DNA of 64,000 nucleotides from an uncultured Aquimarina sp. (GTDB lineage: Bacteria; Bacteroidota; Bacteroidia; Flavobacteriales; Flavobacteriaceae). The first letter of the stretch is position 1. Every line of letters starts with the position of its first letter. The position numbers and the translations under genes were made by a program. The stretch is taken from positions 1 through 64,000 of the forward strand of contig NZ_CANLYD010000024.1 in the NCBI RefSeq assembly GCF_947495315.1. Reading direction: 5' to 3'. The notes beneath the pieces are model-generated. The model was not told where the DNA came from and made no database searches. It worked only from the letters and a program-made list of their open reading frames with translations. Below are positions 10,115 to 18,723 of this stretch, in pieces.

Positions 10115-10909
10115 ATGTCATTATCTCTATTTAATATTAAAGGTAAAAATGCATTAATAACAGGTGCAACTCACGGTTTAGGAATGGCCATGGCAAAAGG
10201 ATTGGGACTTGCCGGAGCTACTATCATTGTAAATGGTAATTCTTCTCAAGAAAAAATCGATCAGGCTGTAGAAACTTATAAGCGTTTAGGGATACATGCT
10301 AAAGGTTATAAATTCGACGTGACCAATGAAGAAGAAGTAATACGAGCTATTCAGCAAATTGAAAATGAAATTGGAACCATCGATATATTAATCAATAATG
10401 CCGGAATAATAAAACGTGTTCCTCTAGAAGAAATGGAAGTCGCCGATTTCAAACAAGTGATTGATGTCGATCTGGTGAGCCCTTTTATCGTTTCTAAACA
10501 TGTTGTAAAAGGAATGATTGATCGAAAATCGGGAAAGATTATCAACATTTGTTCGATGATGAGTGAGCTGGGGCGTAACACCGTTGGAGCCTACGCCGCA
10601 GCCAAAGGTGGGCTGAAAATGCTTACGCAAAATATGGCAACTGAATGGGCAAAACACAATATACAGGTTAATGGTATTGGACCAGGATACTTTGCAACAG
10701 AACAAACAGCTCCAATCCGAGTGGATGGACATCCATTTAATGATTTTATCATCAATCGAACACCCGCAGCAAAGTGGGGAGATCCAAATGACCTAGCAGG
10801 TACAGCTATATTTTTAGCCTCTAAGGCAAGTGATTTTGTAAATGGTCATATTCTTTATGTGGATGGTGGTATTCTAGCTACCATCGGTAAACCAGCAAAT
10901 GAAAAGTAA
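10115..10909 (+). CDS. kduD: 2-dehydro-3-deoxy-D-gluconate 5-dehydrogenase
   Basis: 264-residue SDR. It has the cofactor motif TGATHGLG, NNAG, the catalytic Ser in ICSMMSELG, and YAAAK, and ends in VDGGILATIG. KduD reduces 3-deoxy-D-glycero-2,5-hexodiulosonate to KDG, the step after KduI. The adjoining kduI makes kduD the best name; gluconate 5-dehydrogenase is a close relative and cannot be excluded from sequence alone. The stop codon shares one base with the start of the next gene (TAATG at 10907-10911), so the two are translationally coupled. Confidence 0.93.
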   Translation: MSLSLFNIKGKNALITGATHGLGMAMAKGLGLAGATIIVNGNSSQEKIDQAVETYKRLGIHAKGYKFDVTNEEEVIRAIQQIENEIGTIDILINNAGIIKRVPLEEMEVADFKQVIDVDLVSPFIVSKHVVKGMIDRKSGKIINICSMMSELGRNTVGAYAAAKGGLKMLTQNMATEWAKHNIQVNGIGPGYFATEQTAPIRVDGHPFNDFIINRTPAAKWGDPNDLAGTAIFLASKASDFVNGHILYVDGGILATIGKPANEK

Positions 10910-12153
10910 TGAAACATCTATTTATTCTTATCTCCGCATTTCTTTTGATTGCTTCAAGCTGTAAAAAGGCCAAAAAACAAACTATAGAACAAAAGCGCAT
11001 CAGTTTTAAGAACACTTTAGATATTAATCGAACAGATGAAAGCATTATTCTATCCAGAGATAAAATAATATCCATACTAGATAGTATTCCAAATAATAGA
11101 ATTCCTATGATGAAAGACTCATCAGGAAAAACAATTCCTTTTCAATTAGATGATATAGAAAAAGATGGTGTTTGGGATGAACTTAGCTTAGCTCTTGACT
11201 TTACACCAAATCAAACGCTCAAGTTAGAATTAACTACTATCGCCAAAGAAAGTATTCCTTCCTTCACTCCAAGAACAAATATTCGATTCGGAATCGGAAC
11301 AAATAAAACCAATGTAAAAGAAGTTATAGAACAAAAACGTATAGGAGATCCCAGAGCTAATGATAGCATTTTTTATCAAATGGAAGGTCCGGCATGGGAG
11401 AACGATAAAGTTGGATTTAGATTCTATTTCGATCCACGCAATGGTATAGATGTTTTTGGAAAAACTACTTCAGAACTAGTTCTAGATAGAGTTGGTCTGG
11501 GAGACGGAAATTACCACGAATTAGATGATTGGGGAATGGATATTCTAAAAGTTGGGAATTCTTTAGGTGCGGGATCACTAGCCATAAAACATAATGATTC
11601 ACTCATCAGAATCACCGGAAAAGATCAAGCCGAATTTAAGGTTATTGCTGAAGGAACAATACGCTCCATTTTTGAAATGACTTATAAAAACTCGAAAATT
11701 GGAGATCAAAACATTGATCTTATTCATAGAATCACTATTTGGAAAGGTCAATGGGGATACCAAAGTGAAGTCTTTTTTAAAGGCATAACAGATCAAATGA
11801 AATTGGTAAGCGGTATTGTCAATTTGAAGCCTAACAAGTTATATTCAAAAAAACTAGAAAACTATAACACTTTGGAAACATACGGTCTTCAATCAGAGAA
11901 TAATGATTCACTAGGGATGGCAATTGTTGTTCCAACAAAAGAATTTATAACTCAGGATGAAGCTCCAAAGGAAAAAGCAGATATCGTACAAACGTATTAC
12001 ACGGTGATGAATGCTTCAGATAAAAAACCTACGACTTTTTATTTCCTTTCCGGATGGGAACAATCTGATGAGCAGTTTAAAACTTATAACGGATTTGAAA
12101 AAATGATTGCCAATATGATCGATAGACTATCAAATCCAATACTGATTCAATAA
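10909..12153 (+). CDS. DUF4861-type lipoprotein in the uronate operon
   Basis: 414 residues with a lipoprotein signal (MKHLFILISAFLLIASSC, lipobox Cys at about 18). The body has features that I associate with DUF4861 proteins: IPFQLDDIEKDGVWDELS near 85, GPAWENDKVGFRFYFDPRNG near 155, and DDWGMDILKVGNSLGAGSLA near 205. The fold should be beta-rich and the protein periplasmic. The start overlaps the kduD stop by one base. The family is common next to uronate and pectin/ulvan-type loci, but I do not know a proven activity. A role in trimming or sensing uronate oligomers before import is a guess from location. Confidence 0.75.
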   Translation: MKHLFILISAFLLIASSCKKAKKQTIEQKRISFKNTLDINRTDESIILSRDKIISILDSIPNNRIPMMKDSSGKTIPFQLDDIEKDGVWDELSLALDFTPNQTLKLELTTIAKESIPSFTPRTNIRFGIGTNKTNVKEVIEQKRIGDPRANDSIFYQMEGPAWENDKVGFRFYFDPRNGIDVFGKTTSELVLDRVGLGDGNYHELDDWGMDILKVGNSLGAGSLAIKHNDSLIRITGKDQAEFKVIAEGTIRSIFEMTYKNSKIGDQNIDLIHRITIWKGQWGYQSEVFFKGITDQMKLVSGIVNLKPNKLYSKKLENYNTLETYGLQSENNDSLGMAIVVPTKEFITQDEAPKEKADIVQTYYTVMNASDKKPTTFYFLSGWEQSDEQFKTYNGFEKMIANMIDRLSNPILIQ

Positions 12154-12154
12154 C

Positions 12155-12302
12155 ATGAAGAAAAGAGTTGTCACTTTAGGCGAAGTACTAATGCGTCTCA
12201 CCACTGCATCTAATGAGCGTTTCGAGCAATCGGATAGCTATGCTGTACATTTTGGTGGAGCAATTATTACAGGGTGATAACATCGGAAGATTATTACGAT
12301 AA
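12155..12302 (+). pseudogene. kdgK: Broken 2-keto-3-deoxygluconate kinase gene (internal deletion)
   Basis: The ATG at 12155, one base after the DUF4861 stop, opens a 40-residue frame beginning MKKRVVTLGEVLMRLTTA and reaching VHFGGA, the typical N-terminus of KDG kinase (PfkB family). The frame then ends at a TGA (12275-12277). In another frame the last bases encode LLQGDNIGRLLR followed by TAA at 12300-12302, which matches the usual KdgK C-terminus. So both ends remain, while about 290 residues, including the substrate and ATP sites, are gone and the junction is out of frame. The gene cannot make a kinase. The next ATG follows the old stop directly, as expected for the ancestral operon. Confidence 0.82.
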
Positions 12303-12968
12303 ATGAAATACTCAAAAGAACATATAATTGTAGTAATGGAAAATACAGGATTGATTCCTGTTTTTAACCATCAAGATATTAGCATAGCAAAGGAAATATT
12401 AGATGCTTCCTATAAGGCAGGTGTTAGAGTATTTGAATTCACCAATAGAGATGAAAAAGCATTAGCTGTATTTACTGAATTATACAAATATGCATCTAAA
12501 TATGATGATTTGATTCTTGGAATCGGTACAATTTTTACTAAAACACAAGCCAAGCAATTTCTGGATGCCGGTGCGGATTTCATTGTTTCTCCCGCTTTGA
12601 TTACTGAAATAGCTGATTTCTGCAATGAAAAAAAAATCTTATGGATACCTGGATGTGCTACCATTACAGAAGTATATACAGCTCATCAACTAGGTGCGCA
12701 ACTTATTAAGGCATTTCCAGGTAATGTTCTTGGACCAGATTTTATAAAAGCAGTTAAAACGGTGTTACCACAAGTAAAAATAATGCCAACAGGAGGTGTG
12801 GAACCAACTTTAGAAAATCTGAAACTTTGGTTTAATTCTGGTGTTAGTTGTGTTGGGATGGGATCACAGCTTTTTAATAAAGGTGATATTAAAAGTAAAA
12901 ACTTTCTAAAACTGACTGAAGACATTAAAGAAGCGCTACAGCATGTTCAAAAAGTCAAAAACATATAA
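12303..12968 (+). CDS. eda: KHG/KDPG aldolase
   Basis: 221 residues, a typical length for this class I aldolase. The motifs GVRVFEFTNRD (acid/base Glu), LGIGTIFTKTQAKQFLDAGA, DFIVSPAL and LIKAFPGNVLGPDFI (Schiff-base Lys) are present, as is MPTGGVEPTLENL. It splits 2-keto-3-deoxy-6-phosphogluconate into pyruvate and glyceraldehyde-3-phosphate, the last step of the uronate route. It starts immediately after the broken kdgK, so its phosphorylated substrate must come from a kinase encoded elsewhere. Confidence 0.95.
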   Translation: MKYSKEHIIVVMENTGLIPVFNHQDISIAKEILDASYKAGVRVFEFTNRDEKALAVFTELYKYASKYDDLILGIGTIFTKTQAKQFLDAGADFIVSPALITEIADFCNEKKILWIPGCATITEVYTAHQLGAQLIKAFPGNVLGPDFIKAVKTVLPQVKIMPTGGVEPTLENLKLWFNSGVSCVGMGSQLFNKGDIKSKNFLKLTEDIKEALQHVQKVKNI

Positions 12969-12972
12969 ACCC

Positions 12973-13953
12973 ATGATGATCAAGAAACTATTATTACTTT
13001 TTATAGGATTATTTGTATTAGGATCTTGTTCTACAGAAAAGGAAACTAAAATACTCAGACTTGCACATACTTTGGACACCAAACATCCTGTGCACAAGGC
13101 GATGGTAATTTTAGGAGAAAAACTTGAAAAAAAATCTAATGGTGCCTTGCAAGTTAAATTATATCCAAGTGGTCAATTAGGTGCAGAACGCGAATGCCTG
13201 GAATTACTACAAATAGGAAGTCTTGATATCACTAAAGTTTCTGCAGCAGTATTAGAAAATTTTATCACAGAATACAAAGTTTTCAGTATTCCTTATTTAT
13301 TCAGAGACAGGCAACACGCGTTTCAGGTTTTTGATGGTACTGTCGGAGATGATATGCTCACCAAAGGAGATAAGTATCGATTAAGGGGGTTAACTTTTTA
13401 TGATGCAGGGAGTCGCAGTTTTTATACCAAAGAAAAACCAATAAATACTCCAGAAGACCTTAAAGGTCTTAAAATTAGAGTCCAAAAAAGTAATATGGCG
13501 GTAGCTATGGTAAATGCTTTAGGAGGTTCTCCTACTCCAATTTCCTGGGGAGAATTGTACACAGCTCTGCAACAAGGTGTTGTGGATGGTGCAGAAAACA
13601 ATCTTCCTAGCTTTTATACTTCCAAGCATTATGAGATTTGTAAATATTTTAGTTTAGACCAGCACACTGCTGTACCAGATGTTTTATTGATAGGGTTAGA
13701 CACCTGGGAAAGATTATCTAAACAAGAACAGGCCTGGTTAAAAGAAGCCGCAAGAGAATCTACTATTGAGCAACGTAAATTATGGGCAGATTCTGAAAAA
13801 GAGTCTTTGGATGCTATAACTGCATCGGGAGTAGAAATTATAACACCAGATAAAGTTTTGTTCGAAAAACAAACAGAAAGTATACAGGCTATGTTTCAGG
13901 ATCAACCCAAAATGTTATCTCTCATTAAGAATATTAAAAACACGAATCAATGA
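12973..13953 (+). CDS. dctP: TRAP transporter substrate-binding protein (DctP family)
   Basis: 326 residues from the ATG at 12973 (MMIKKLLLLFIGLFVLGSC, a lipoprotein signal). The frame stays open back to 12943, but that overlaps the aldolase and is an unlikely start. Family motifs include HPVHKAMVILGEKLEKKS, YPSGQLGAERECLELLQIG, GLKIRVQKSNMAV with the carboxylate-binding Arg, and ISWGELYTALQQGVVDGAEN. The protein captures an organic or sugar acid in the periplasm for the DctQM permease encoded next, overlapping by four bases (ATGA). Given the operon, the ligand is probably a uronate or KDG-like acid; that is inference. Confidence 0.94.
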   Translation: MMIKKLLLLFIGLFVLGSCSTEKETKILRLAHTLDTKHPVHKAMVILGEKLEKKSNGALQVKLYPSGQLGAERECLELLQIGSLDITKVSAAVLENFITEYKVFSIPYLFRDRQHAFQVFDGTVGDDMLTKGDKYRLRGLTFYDAGSRSFYTKEKPINTPEDLKGLKIRVQKSNMAVAMVNALGGSPTPISWGELYTALQQGVVDGAENNLPSFYTSKHYEICKYFSLDQHTAVPDVLLIGLDTWERLSKQEQAWLKEAARESTIEQRKLWADSEKESLDAITASGVEIITPDKVLFEKQTESIQAMFQDQPKMLSLIKNIKNTNQ

Positions 13954-14411
13954 GAAAAGTAATTGACACGTTTTTGGAAAAAACACTGATCATCATATTC
14001 TCAATAATGTTATTTAGTGTTATATGGCAGGTGTTTTCGAGGTTTTTATTAAAATCTCCCAGTACAATTACCGATGAAATTTCGAGCTTTTCTCTAATAT
14101 GGTTAGGCCTTCTGGGAGCAGCATATGCAACAGGAAAACGCTTACATCTAGCTATAGATTTAATACCCAGTCACATCGTAGCAAAAAAACAACGATTATA
14201 TGATGGAATCGTTCACGGAGCGGTATTTATTTTTGGACTATTGGTTATGGTCATTGGCGGAGCCAGACTTTGTTGGCTTACGTTTGTGTTTCAACAAAAA
14301 TCAGCTACGCTGGAAATTCCTTTAGGTTTTATTTATTTGGTAATACCTATCAGTGGGTTATTAGTTTGTTACTATTCTATGGAAATTCTACTTCGAAAAA
14401 AAAGATTTTAA
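13950..14411 (+). CDS. dctQ: TRAP transporter small permease subunit (DctQ family)
   Basis: 153 residues with four predicted membrane segments. The second and its lead-in contain the family motif FSLIWLGLLGAAYATGKRLHLAIDL at about 46-70 (quoted in part: LIWLGLLGAAYA, KRLHLAIDL). The start overlaps the dctP stop by four bases, and dctM begins 10 bases after its end. It forms the inner-membrane complex with DctM and uses a sodium gradient to move the acid delivered by DctP. Confidence 0.92.
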   Translation: MRKVIDTFLEKTLIIIFSIMLFSVIWQVFSRFLLKSPSTITDEISSFSLIWLGLLGAAYATGKRLHLAIDLIPSHIVAKKQRLYDGIVHGAVFIFGLLVMVIGGARLCWLTFVFQQKSATLEIPLGFIYLVIPISGLLVCYYSMEILLRKKRF

Positions 14412-14421
14412 AATATGTTTT

Positions 14422-15717
14422 ATGAATTATACTGAAGTTTTAATCCTGACCCTTAGTTTTCTGGTATTACTTTCCATACGTGTCCCTGTAGCTTATGCTA
14501 TTGGGCTTTCTGGATTGTTTACGCTTATGGTAGCTATGCCATTTATGCCTTCAGTAACGACATTAGCACAACGTATGGCAACATCTTTAGATAGTTTTAC
14601 GCTTTCGGCTATTCCTTTTTTTATTCTAGCTGGCCAGATTATGAATAAAGGAGGTATCGCTGTAAGGTTAATAAATTTTGCAAAAGCTATCGTAGGACCT
14701 CTTCCAGGAGGCTTGGCTTTTGTAAACATATTTGCTTGTATGCTTTTTGGTGCTATATCTGGTTCTGCAGTTGCTGCGGCCTCAGCAATTGGAGGATTTA
14801 TGAATCCGATGATGGAAAAAGAAGGATATGATAAACCTTTTAGTGCTGCCGTGAATATTACGAGTTCTACAACGGGATTATTAATTCCACCCAGTAATGT
14901 ATTGATTATATATTCCCTGGCAAGTGGTGGAGTTTCTATTGCTGCTTTATTTGTAGCAGGATATGTACCTGGACTACTTATTGGACTTGCTCTAATGCTG
15001 GTAGCTGGTGTTTATTCAGTAATCAAAAAGTATCCTACAGAAAAATTGGTAAGCTTCAAAGTGTTTTTCAAGAGGTTTTTAGATGCATTACCTAGCTTAT
15101 TGTTATTAGTGGTAGTTATTGGAGGAATCGTTGCCGGAATTTTTACAGCCACAGAAGCTTCTGCTATTGCTGTGATTTACACTTTTGTATTAGCCATGGC
15201 GTATAAAGAAATTTCTTTTAAAAGTATTGCATCCATACTTCTGGAAACTATAAAAACCTCATCAATTGTACTATTGTTGATTGCTACTTCTATTGCTATG
15301 TCTTGGGTAATGTCTTACGAAAATATCCCTCAGGAAATTAGCAATGCCTTACTTTCTGTAAGTGAAAACCCAATAGTAATCTTGATTCTTATCAATCTCA
15401 TTTTACTATTTGTTGGTGTTTTTATGGATATGACTCCTGCGATACTAATATTCACACCTATATTTTTACCTATAGTTACGGATTTAGGTATGAATCCTAT
15501 TCATTTTGGTATCGTGATGATTTTAAATCTTTGTATTGGATTATGCACTCCTCCTGTGGGCTCTGTACTTTTTGTAGGATGTAGTGTTGCCGAATTAAGT
15601 ATTCAAAAAGTGATTAGACCCTTAATGCCTTTATTTTTAATTATGATTCTGGTACTGGTTTTAATTACCTATATACCACAACTTAGTTTATGGCTACCAA
15701 GGGTATTTGACTTGTAA
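14422..15717 (+). CDS. dctM: TRAP transporter large permease subunit (DctM family)
   Basis: 431 residues, the normal size, with about 12 hydrophobic helices. Typical motifs are SIRVPVAYAIGLSGL near the N-terminus, IPFFILAGQIMNKGGIA, FGAISGSAVAAASAIG, GLLIPPSNVLIIYSL, and FMDMTPAILIFTPIFLPI with LGMNPIHFGIVMILNL near the end. It is the main transport channel of the complex and the last gene of the uronate operon. A hairpin repeat about 90 bases downstream may end the transcript. Confidence 0.95.
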   Translation: MNYTEVLILTLSFLVLLSIRVPVAYAIGLSGLFTLMVAMPFMPSVTTLAQRMATSLDSFTLSAIPFFILAGQIMNKGGIAVRLINFAKAIVGPLPGGLAFVNIFACMLFGAISGSAVAAASAIGGFMNPMMEKEGYDKPFSAAVNITSSTTGLLIPPSNVLIIYSLASGGVSIAALFVAGYVPGLLIGLALMLVAGVYSVIKKYPTEKLVSFKVFFKRFLDALPSLLLLVVVIGGIVAGIFTATEASAIAVIYTFVLAMAYKEISFKSIASILLETIKTSSIVLLLIATSIAMSWVMSYENIPQEISNALLSVSENPIVILILINLILLFVGVFMDMTPAILIFTPIFLPIVTDLGMNPIHFGIVMILNLCIGLCTPPVGSVLFVGCSVAELSIQKVIRPLMPLFLIMILVLVLITYIPQLSLWLPRVFDL

Positions 15718-15807
15718 GATTTAATTCAAAAACGGGTTTTCTATTAACAATTATTGCAGCTAAGTTTTAAGATACAATTTAAGTTTAAAAAAAATGATGA
15801 TACTATT

Positions 15808-15875
15808 GTCAGTCTGAGCTTGTCGAAGACACTTTGATCATTCGAAAATATAAACTTCGACAGGCTCAATTTGAC
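15808..15875. repeat. REP-like inverted repeat between convergent genes, likely bidirectional terminator
   Basis: The left arm at 15808-15828 (GTCAGTCTGAGCTTGTCGAAG) and the right arm at 15855-15875 are inverted copies matching at 17 of 21 positions, with a 26-base loop. The TGAGCTTGTCGAAG core is of a type that I know as a dispersed palindromic repeat in many bacterial genomes. It lies between dctM (plus) and a G8 protein gene (minus), so it could stop transcription from both sides. Confidence 0.6.
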
Positions 15876-15912
15876 AACTTATACTACTTTTAGTGAGCTT
15901 ATTAATATTACA

Positions 15913-18609
15913 TTAATTAGTTTTCACTATTTTATATATCATTGGTTCTGCTCGACGATTATTTATATCAATAATTCGCACCATATAGATTCCATTAGAC
16001 AATTCGCTAACATTAATTTCATTTTCGGTTTCATCCAATAATTTACTAATTTTTACGGCACCAAGTAGATCATAAATCTTGATGAGTTTATTCGAAGTGT
16101 TTCCGGATATAATCAATTTGTTATTGACAGGGTTGGGATACAGCATGATGTTGTTCTCATCTCCTTCAGTATTTACGTTTGTAAGTCGGACACTAGGATT
16201 TGCTCTAATCACTTTTTCTTCTGACCATAAAGGAGCTACACTGTTAGAACAGCCTCTAAGAACCTGTAGGATATAGTTTCTGCCTCCATTTGGAACCTTT
16301 ATAATCACCTGCCTCTGGTTTGTGTCAAATTCTTGAAACGACCAGGTAATATCAAGTCCGGTCTTAAAACGGACAAGGATCTTTTTTTGGTTATTATTGT
16401 CCTGATTAAACCCTATTCTAATGTCCTTTTCACCCACCCAAGTTTGGTCTTGTATAAGCAACCTAGAACAAGGAGAAGCATCTTCTTTGGTTGCTCGCTT
16501 TCCTAATGCGTTCCTTATAGATTCCGAGTTAGCAAAATCTCCTATTCTCGCTCTTTCAATACCTATATCATATCCATCAACGATCATATTACCTAGATTC
16601 CAAGCAGTTACGTTATGCTCTGCTTTAACGCCTAAACGTGTCTCCAAAGACTGTCCGTTGTGAGAGTATCTATGTCTATTGAGGACGGTCACATCATTTA
16701 ATTGAACGCCGTTGGTGTAGGTTGCTTCTATCCCTTCGAAGTTATTCCATAAACGAACATCCGAGATAGGTTGAGGTTGCCATCTGACCGGACCTATTCT
16801 TACATGATGATCATCGTAAGGAAGACCGTGATCTTTGAGAAGTGATCTAGAAATGAAATTGTTAAAACGAAATGTTAGTCCAGCATAAGAGCCATATGCT
16901 TCAAAGTCTGAGAATTCCAAAATTGGCATGTCTCTGATAGAAAGTACATCTTCTCCAACATTTTCATACCCCACTCTCAATCTTGCTGGATTAGGATTTC
17001 CCGAAGCAATACCCGGATAGATTTGCTCTGCGATACTTCTAGGAAACCCTATCCATCTACCTGGAGTAAAACTAGCACCTATACTTTCAGTGTCCACAGT
17101 ACCAATACTAAACCACAACATACCTGAGCCATTGCAACTTGCTGCTTTGTTATTTACCACTCTAATCGCTGGGCCTTGAAACCAAAATCCTTCTCCATTG
17201 TAGGCCATATCATTAATGCTCAATGGCCTTTTTTTATTATTAAAAGCAATTCTATCTCTTAGAAGTTCACCATGTCCATGTCCTTGTATGGCAAAATTAC
17301 CAATATAAGAACCAAGTTCATTTCCACTTTCGGTTACAAACCCGGAACCAACAAAATTGAAAACCACGTTGTCAATAAAGTCCACATGACTGGAATGATT
17401 AACATAACCCCATCCAGGTGTATCTTCTACAACAGAGTTCTTTACCGTTGCGAGTGCCTGATCAAGATCAGATTCATTATAACCATTAAGATGAAAATGA
17501 ACCGCATAACGACCTCTTCTATTTTGAATACTAGCATTATTTCTTTTACGTGCTCCTTGAGCCAAGTTAGCTGAAGGTTCCAAGTCGTCAAGTGGGATAC
17601 GCTTATTGGTCCTACCCATTCTATAAAATTTTGCTCCTTGGATAAAAACGCTACTTCCTTTCATAAACATAGCATGCGCTCGATCCTCAATGTCCTCGTT
17701 TGCGGAACTTATGGTGACATTTCGGGTCAAATTGGCCACGTGGAAAGACATGTCAGGATCAATAAAACGATGATAATATTGTAAAGGCTCAGCAAACGAA
17801 ATAGTATTTCCTGAGATGGAGGTAACTGTTACCTTTTCATCCTGGAAAGTATTCTTAATAGATTCAGCTGAAGCAATAGGTCGCGAGAAGTTTCCCGGAC
17901 TAGGATTCAAAACCAATTGACCTATTTGAAAATGTGTTCCTGGTATTACAATCTCATCGCCTACCTTCCATAACGGGTCGATAGCGCCCTTAACATTTAA
18001 ACTTGTTGCTCCTGGTGAAAGTTGACTGCTTACCTCGTGATAAGGTTTTTTAGGCGCACCAACAATGCTTAAATTACCTTGAACAATGAGTCCTCTTGTC
18101 ACTTCGTTATCGTCGTACACTGGATTATCTCCCGTAAAAACTAATGAAGCGGTGGCATCATCCAGGATTCGAGCGCCTGGTCTTCCTATTTCTAAAGTGC
18201 CGTTCGGCCCAACCCAAATGGTTTCAGCAATCAGTCTCGCTGTACCTCCTCTACCAAAATTAATCTTACCTTGAATATCAATAAATCGATGCCTCTGACC
18301 GAAATTTGCGCCAACAAATATTGAAATTCCTTCCGGAATAATAACAACCTCATTTGTCAAAGGTCTACGACCCGCATCCCAGGTACTGTTAGAAGCCCAA
18401 TTACCAGATTTGACGGCCGTTATAATATCACCTGGAGGGTAATTAGGCTGACTCAGTACTGATAGAGATTGAAGTAATATTAAGACAAACAATAACATCC
18501 GAATCACTCGTAAATACTTGTTTTTCAGCTGAGAATTGAGCTCTAAATCAATTAGGGGATTACTAATCTCCGATAATAAGTTGACATTTAAATATTTATT
18601 AGTTTTCAT
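15913..18609 (-). CDS. Secreted G8-domain/beta-helix protein, CEMIP-like, T9SS-exported
   Basis: 898 residues. The signal peptide core is MLLFVLILLQSLSVLSQ at 38-54, so either the ATG at 18609 or the one at 18498 may be used. A G8 domain spans about 60-180 (AVKSGNWASNSTWDAG, VVIIPEGISIFVG). A long right-handed beta-helix follows, with GRYAVHFHLNG at about 366-376, and a T9SS type-A tail covers 825-898 (SNGIYMVRIIDI ... YKIVKTN). G8 plus a beta-helix with an HFHxNG motif is the layout of animal CEMIP/TMEM2, which are linked to hyaluronan breakdown. In this uronate locus a polysaccharide-cleaving role is plausible but unproven. The 3' end is almost identical to that of the neighbouring G8 gene. 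Confidence 0.82.
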   Translation of the reverse strand: MKTNKYLNVNLLSEISNPLIDLELNSQLKNKYLRVIRMLLFVLILLQSLSVLSQPNYPPGDIITAVKSGNWASNSTWDAGRRPLTNEVVIIPEGISIFVGANFGQRHRFIDIQGKINFGRGGTARLIAETIWVGPNGTLEIGRPGARILDDATASLVFTGDNPVYDDNEVTRGLIVQGNLSIVGAPKKPYHEVSSQLSPGATSLNVKGAIDPLWKVGDEIVIPGTHFQIGQLVLNPSPGNFSRPIASAESIKNTFQDEKVTVTSISGNTISFAEPLQYYHRFIDPDMSFHVANLTRNVTISSANEDIEDRAHAMFMKGSSVFIQGAKFYRMGRTNKRIPLDDLEPSANLAQGARKRNNASIQNRRGRYAVHFHLNGYNESDLDQALATVKNSVVEDTPGWGYVNHSSHVDFIDNVVFNFVGSGFVTESGNELGSYIGNFAIQGHGHGELLRDRIAFNNKKRPLSINDMAYNGEGFWFQGPAIRVVNNKAASCNGSGMLWFSIGTVDTESIGASFTPGRWIGFPRSIAEQIYPGIASGNPNPARLRVGYENVGEDVLSIRDMPILEFSDFEAYGSYAGLTFRFNNFISRSLLKDHGLPYDDHHVRIGPVRWQPQPISDVRLWNNFEGIEATYTNGVQLNDVTVLNRHRYSHNGQSLETRLGVKAEHNVTAWNLGNMIVDGYDIGIERARIGDFANSESIRNALGKRATKEDASPCSRLLIQDQTWVGEKDIRIGFNQDNNNQKKILVRFKTGLDITWSFQEFDTNQRQVIIKVPNGGRNYILQVLRGCSNSVAPLWSEEKVIRANPSVRLTNVNTEGDENNIMLYPNPVNNKLIISGNTSNKLIKIYDLLGAVKISKLLDETENEINVSELSNGIYMVRIIDINNRRAEPMIYKIVKTN

Positions 18610-18677
18610 GATTAATTGGTTAAGGATTAGGAGTATGGATTTCTATCGATTACTCCTCAATCCATTAGGTTTTAAGA

Positions 18678-18715
18678 TAAACAACCTCAAGACAGAGTAA
18701 CCTTGAGATTGTTTA
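18678..18715 (-). terminator. Hairpin downstream of the larger G8 protein gene
   Basis: The arms TAAACAACCTCAAG (18678-18691) and CTTGAGATTGTTTA (18702-18715) pair at 13 of 14 positions with a 10-base loop. It lies 9 bases past the stop of the 18724-23601 gene. The minus-strand sequence after it is T-rich. A rho-independent terminator is likely. Confidence 0.55.
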
Positions 18716-18723
18716 CTATTCTA

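Noticed and set aside
12155..12302. A simple frameshift in kdgK
   Set aside because: A single-base error cannot explain it; about 290 codons of the kinase are absent between the two preserved ends.
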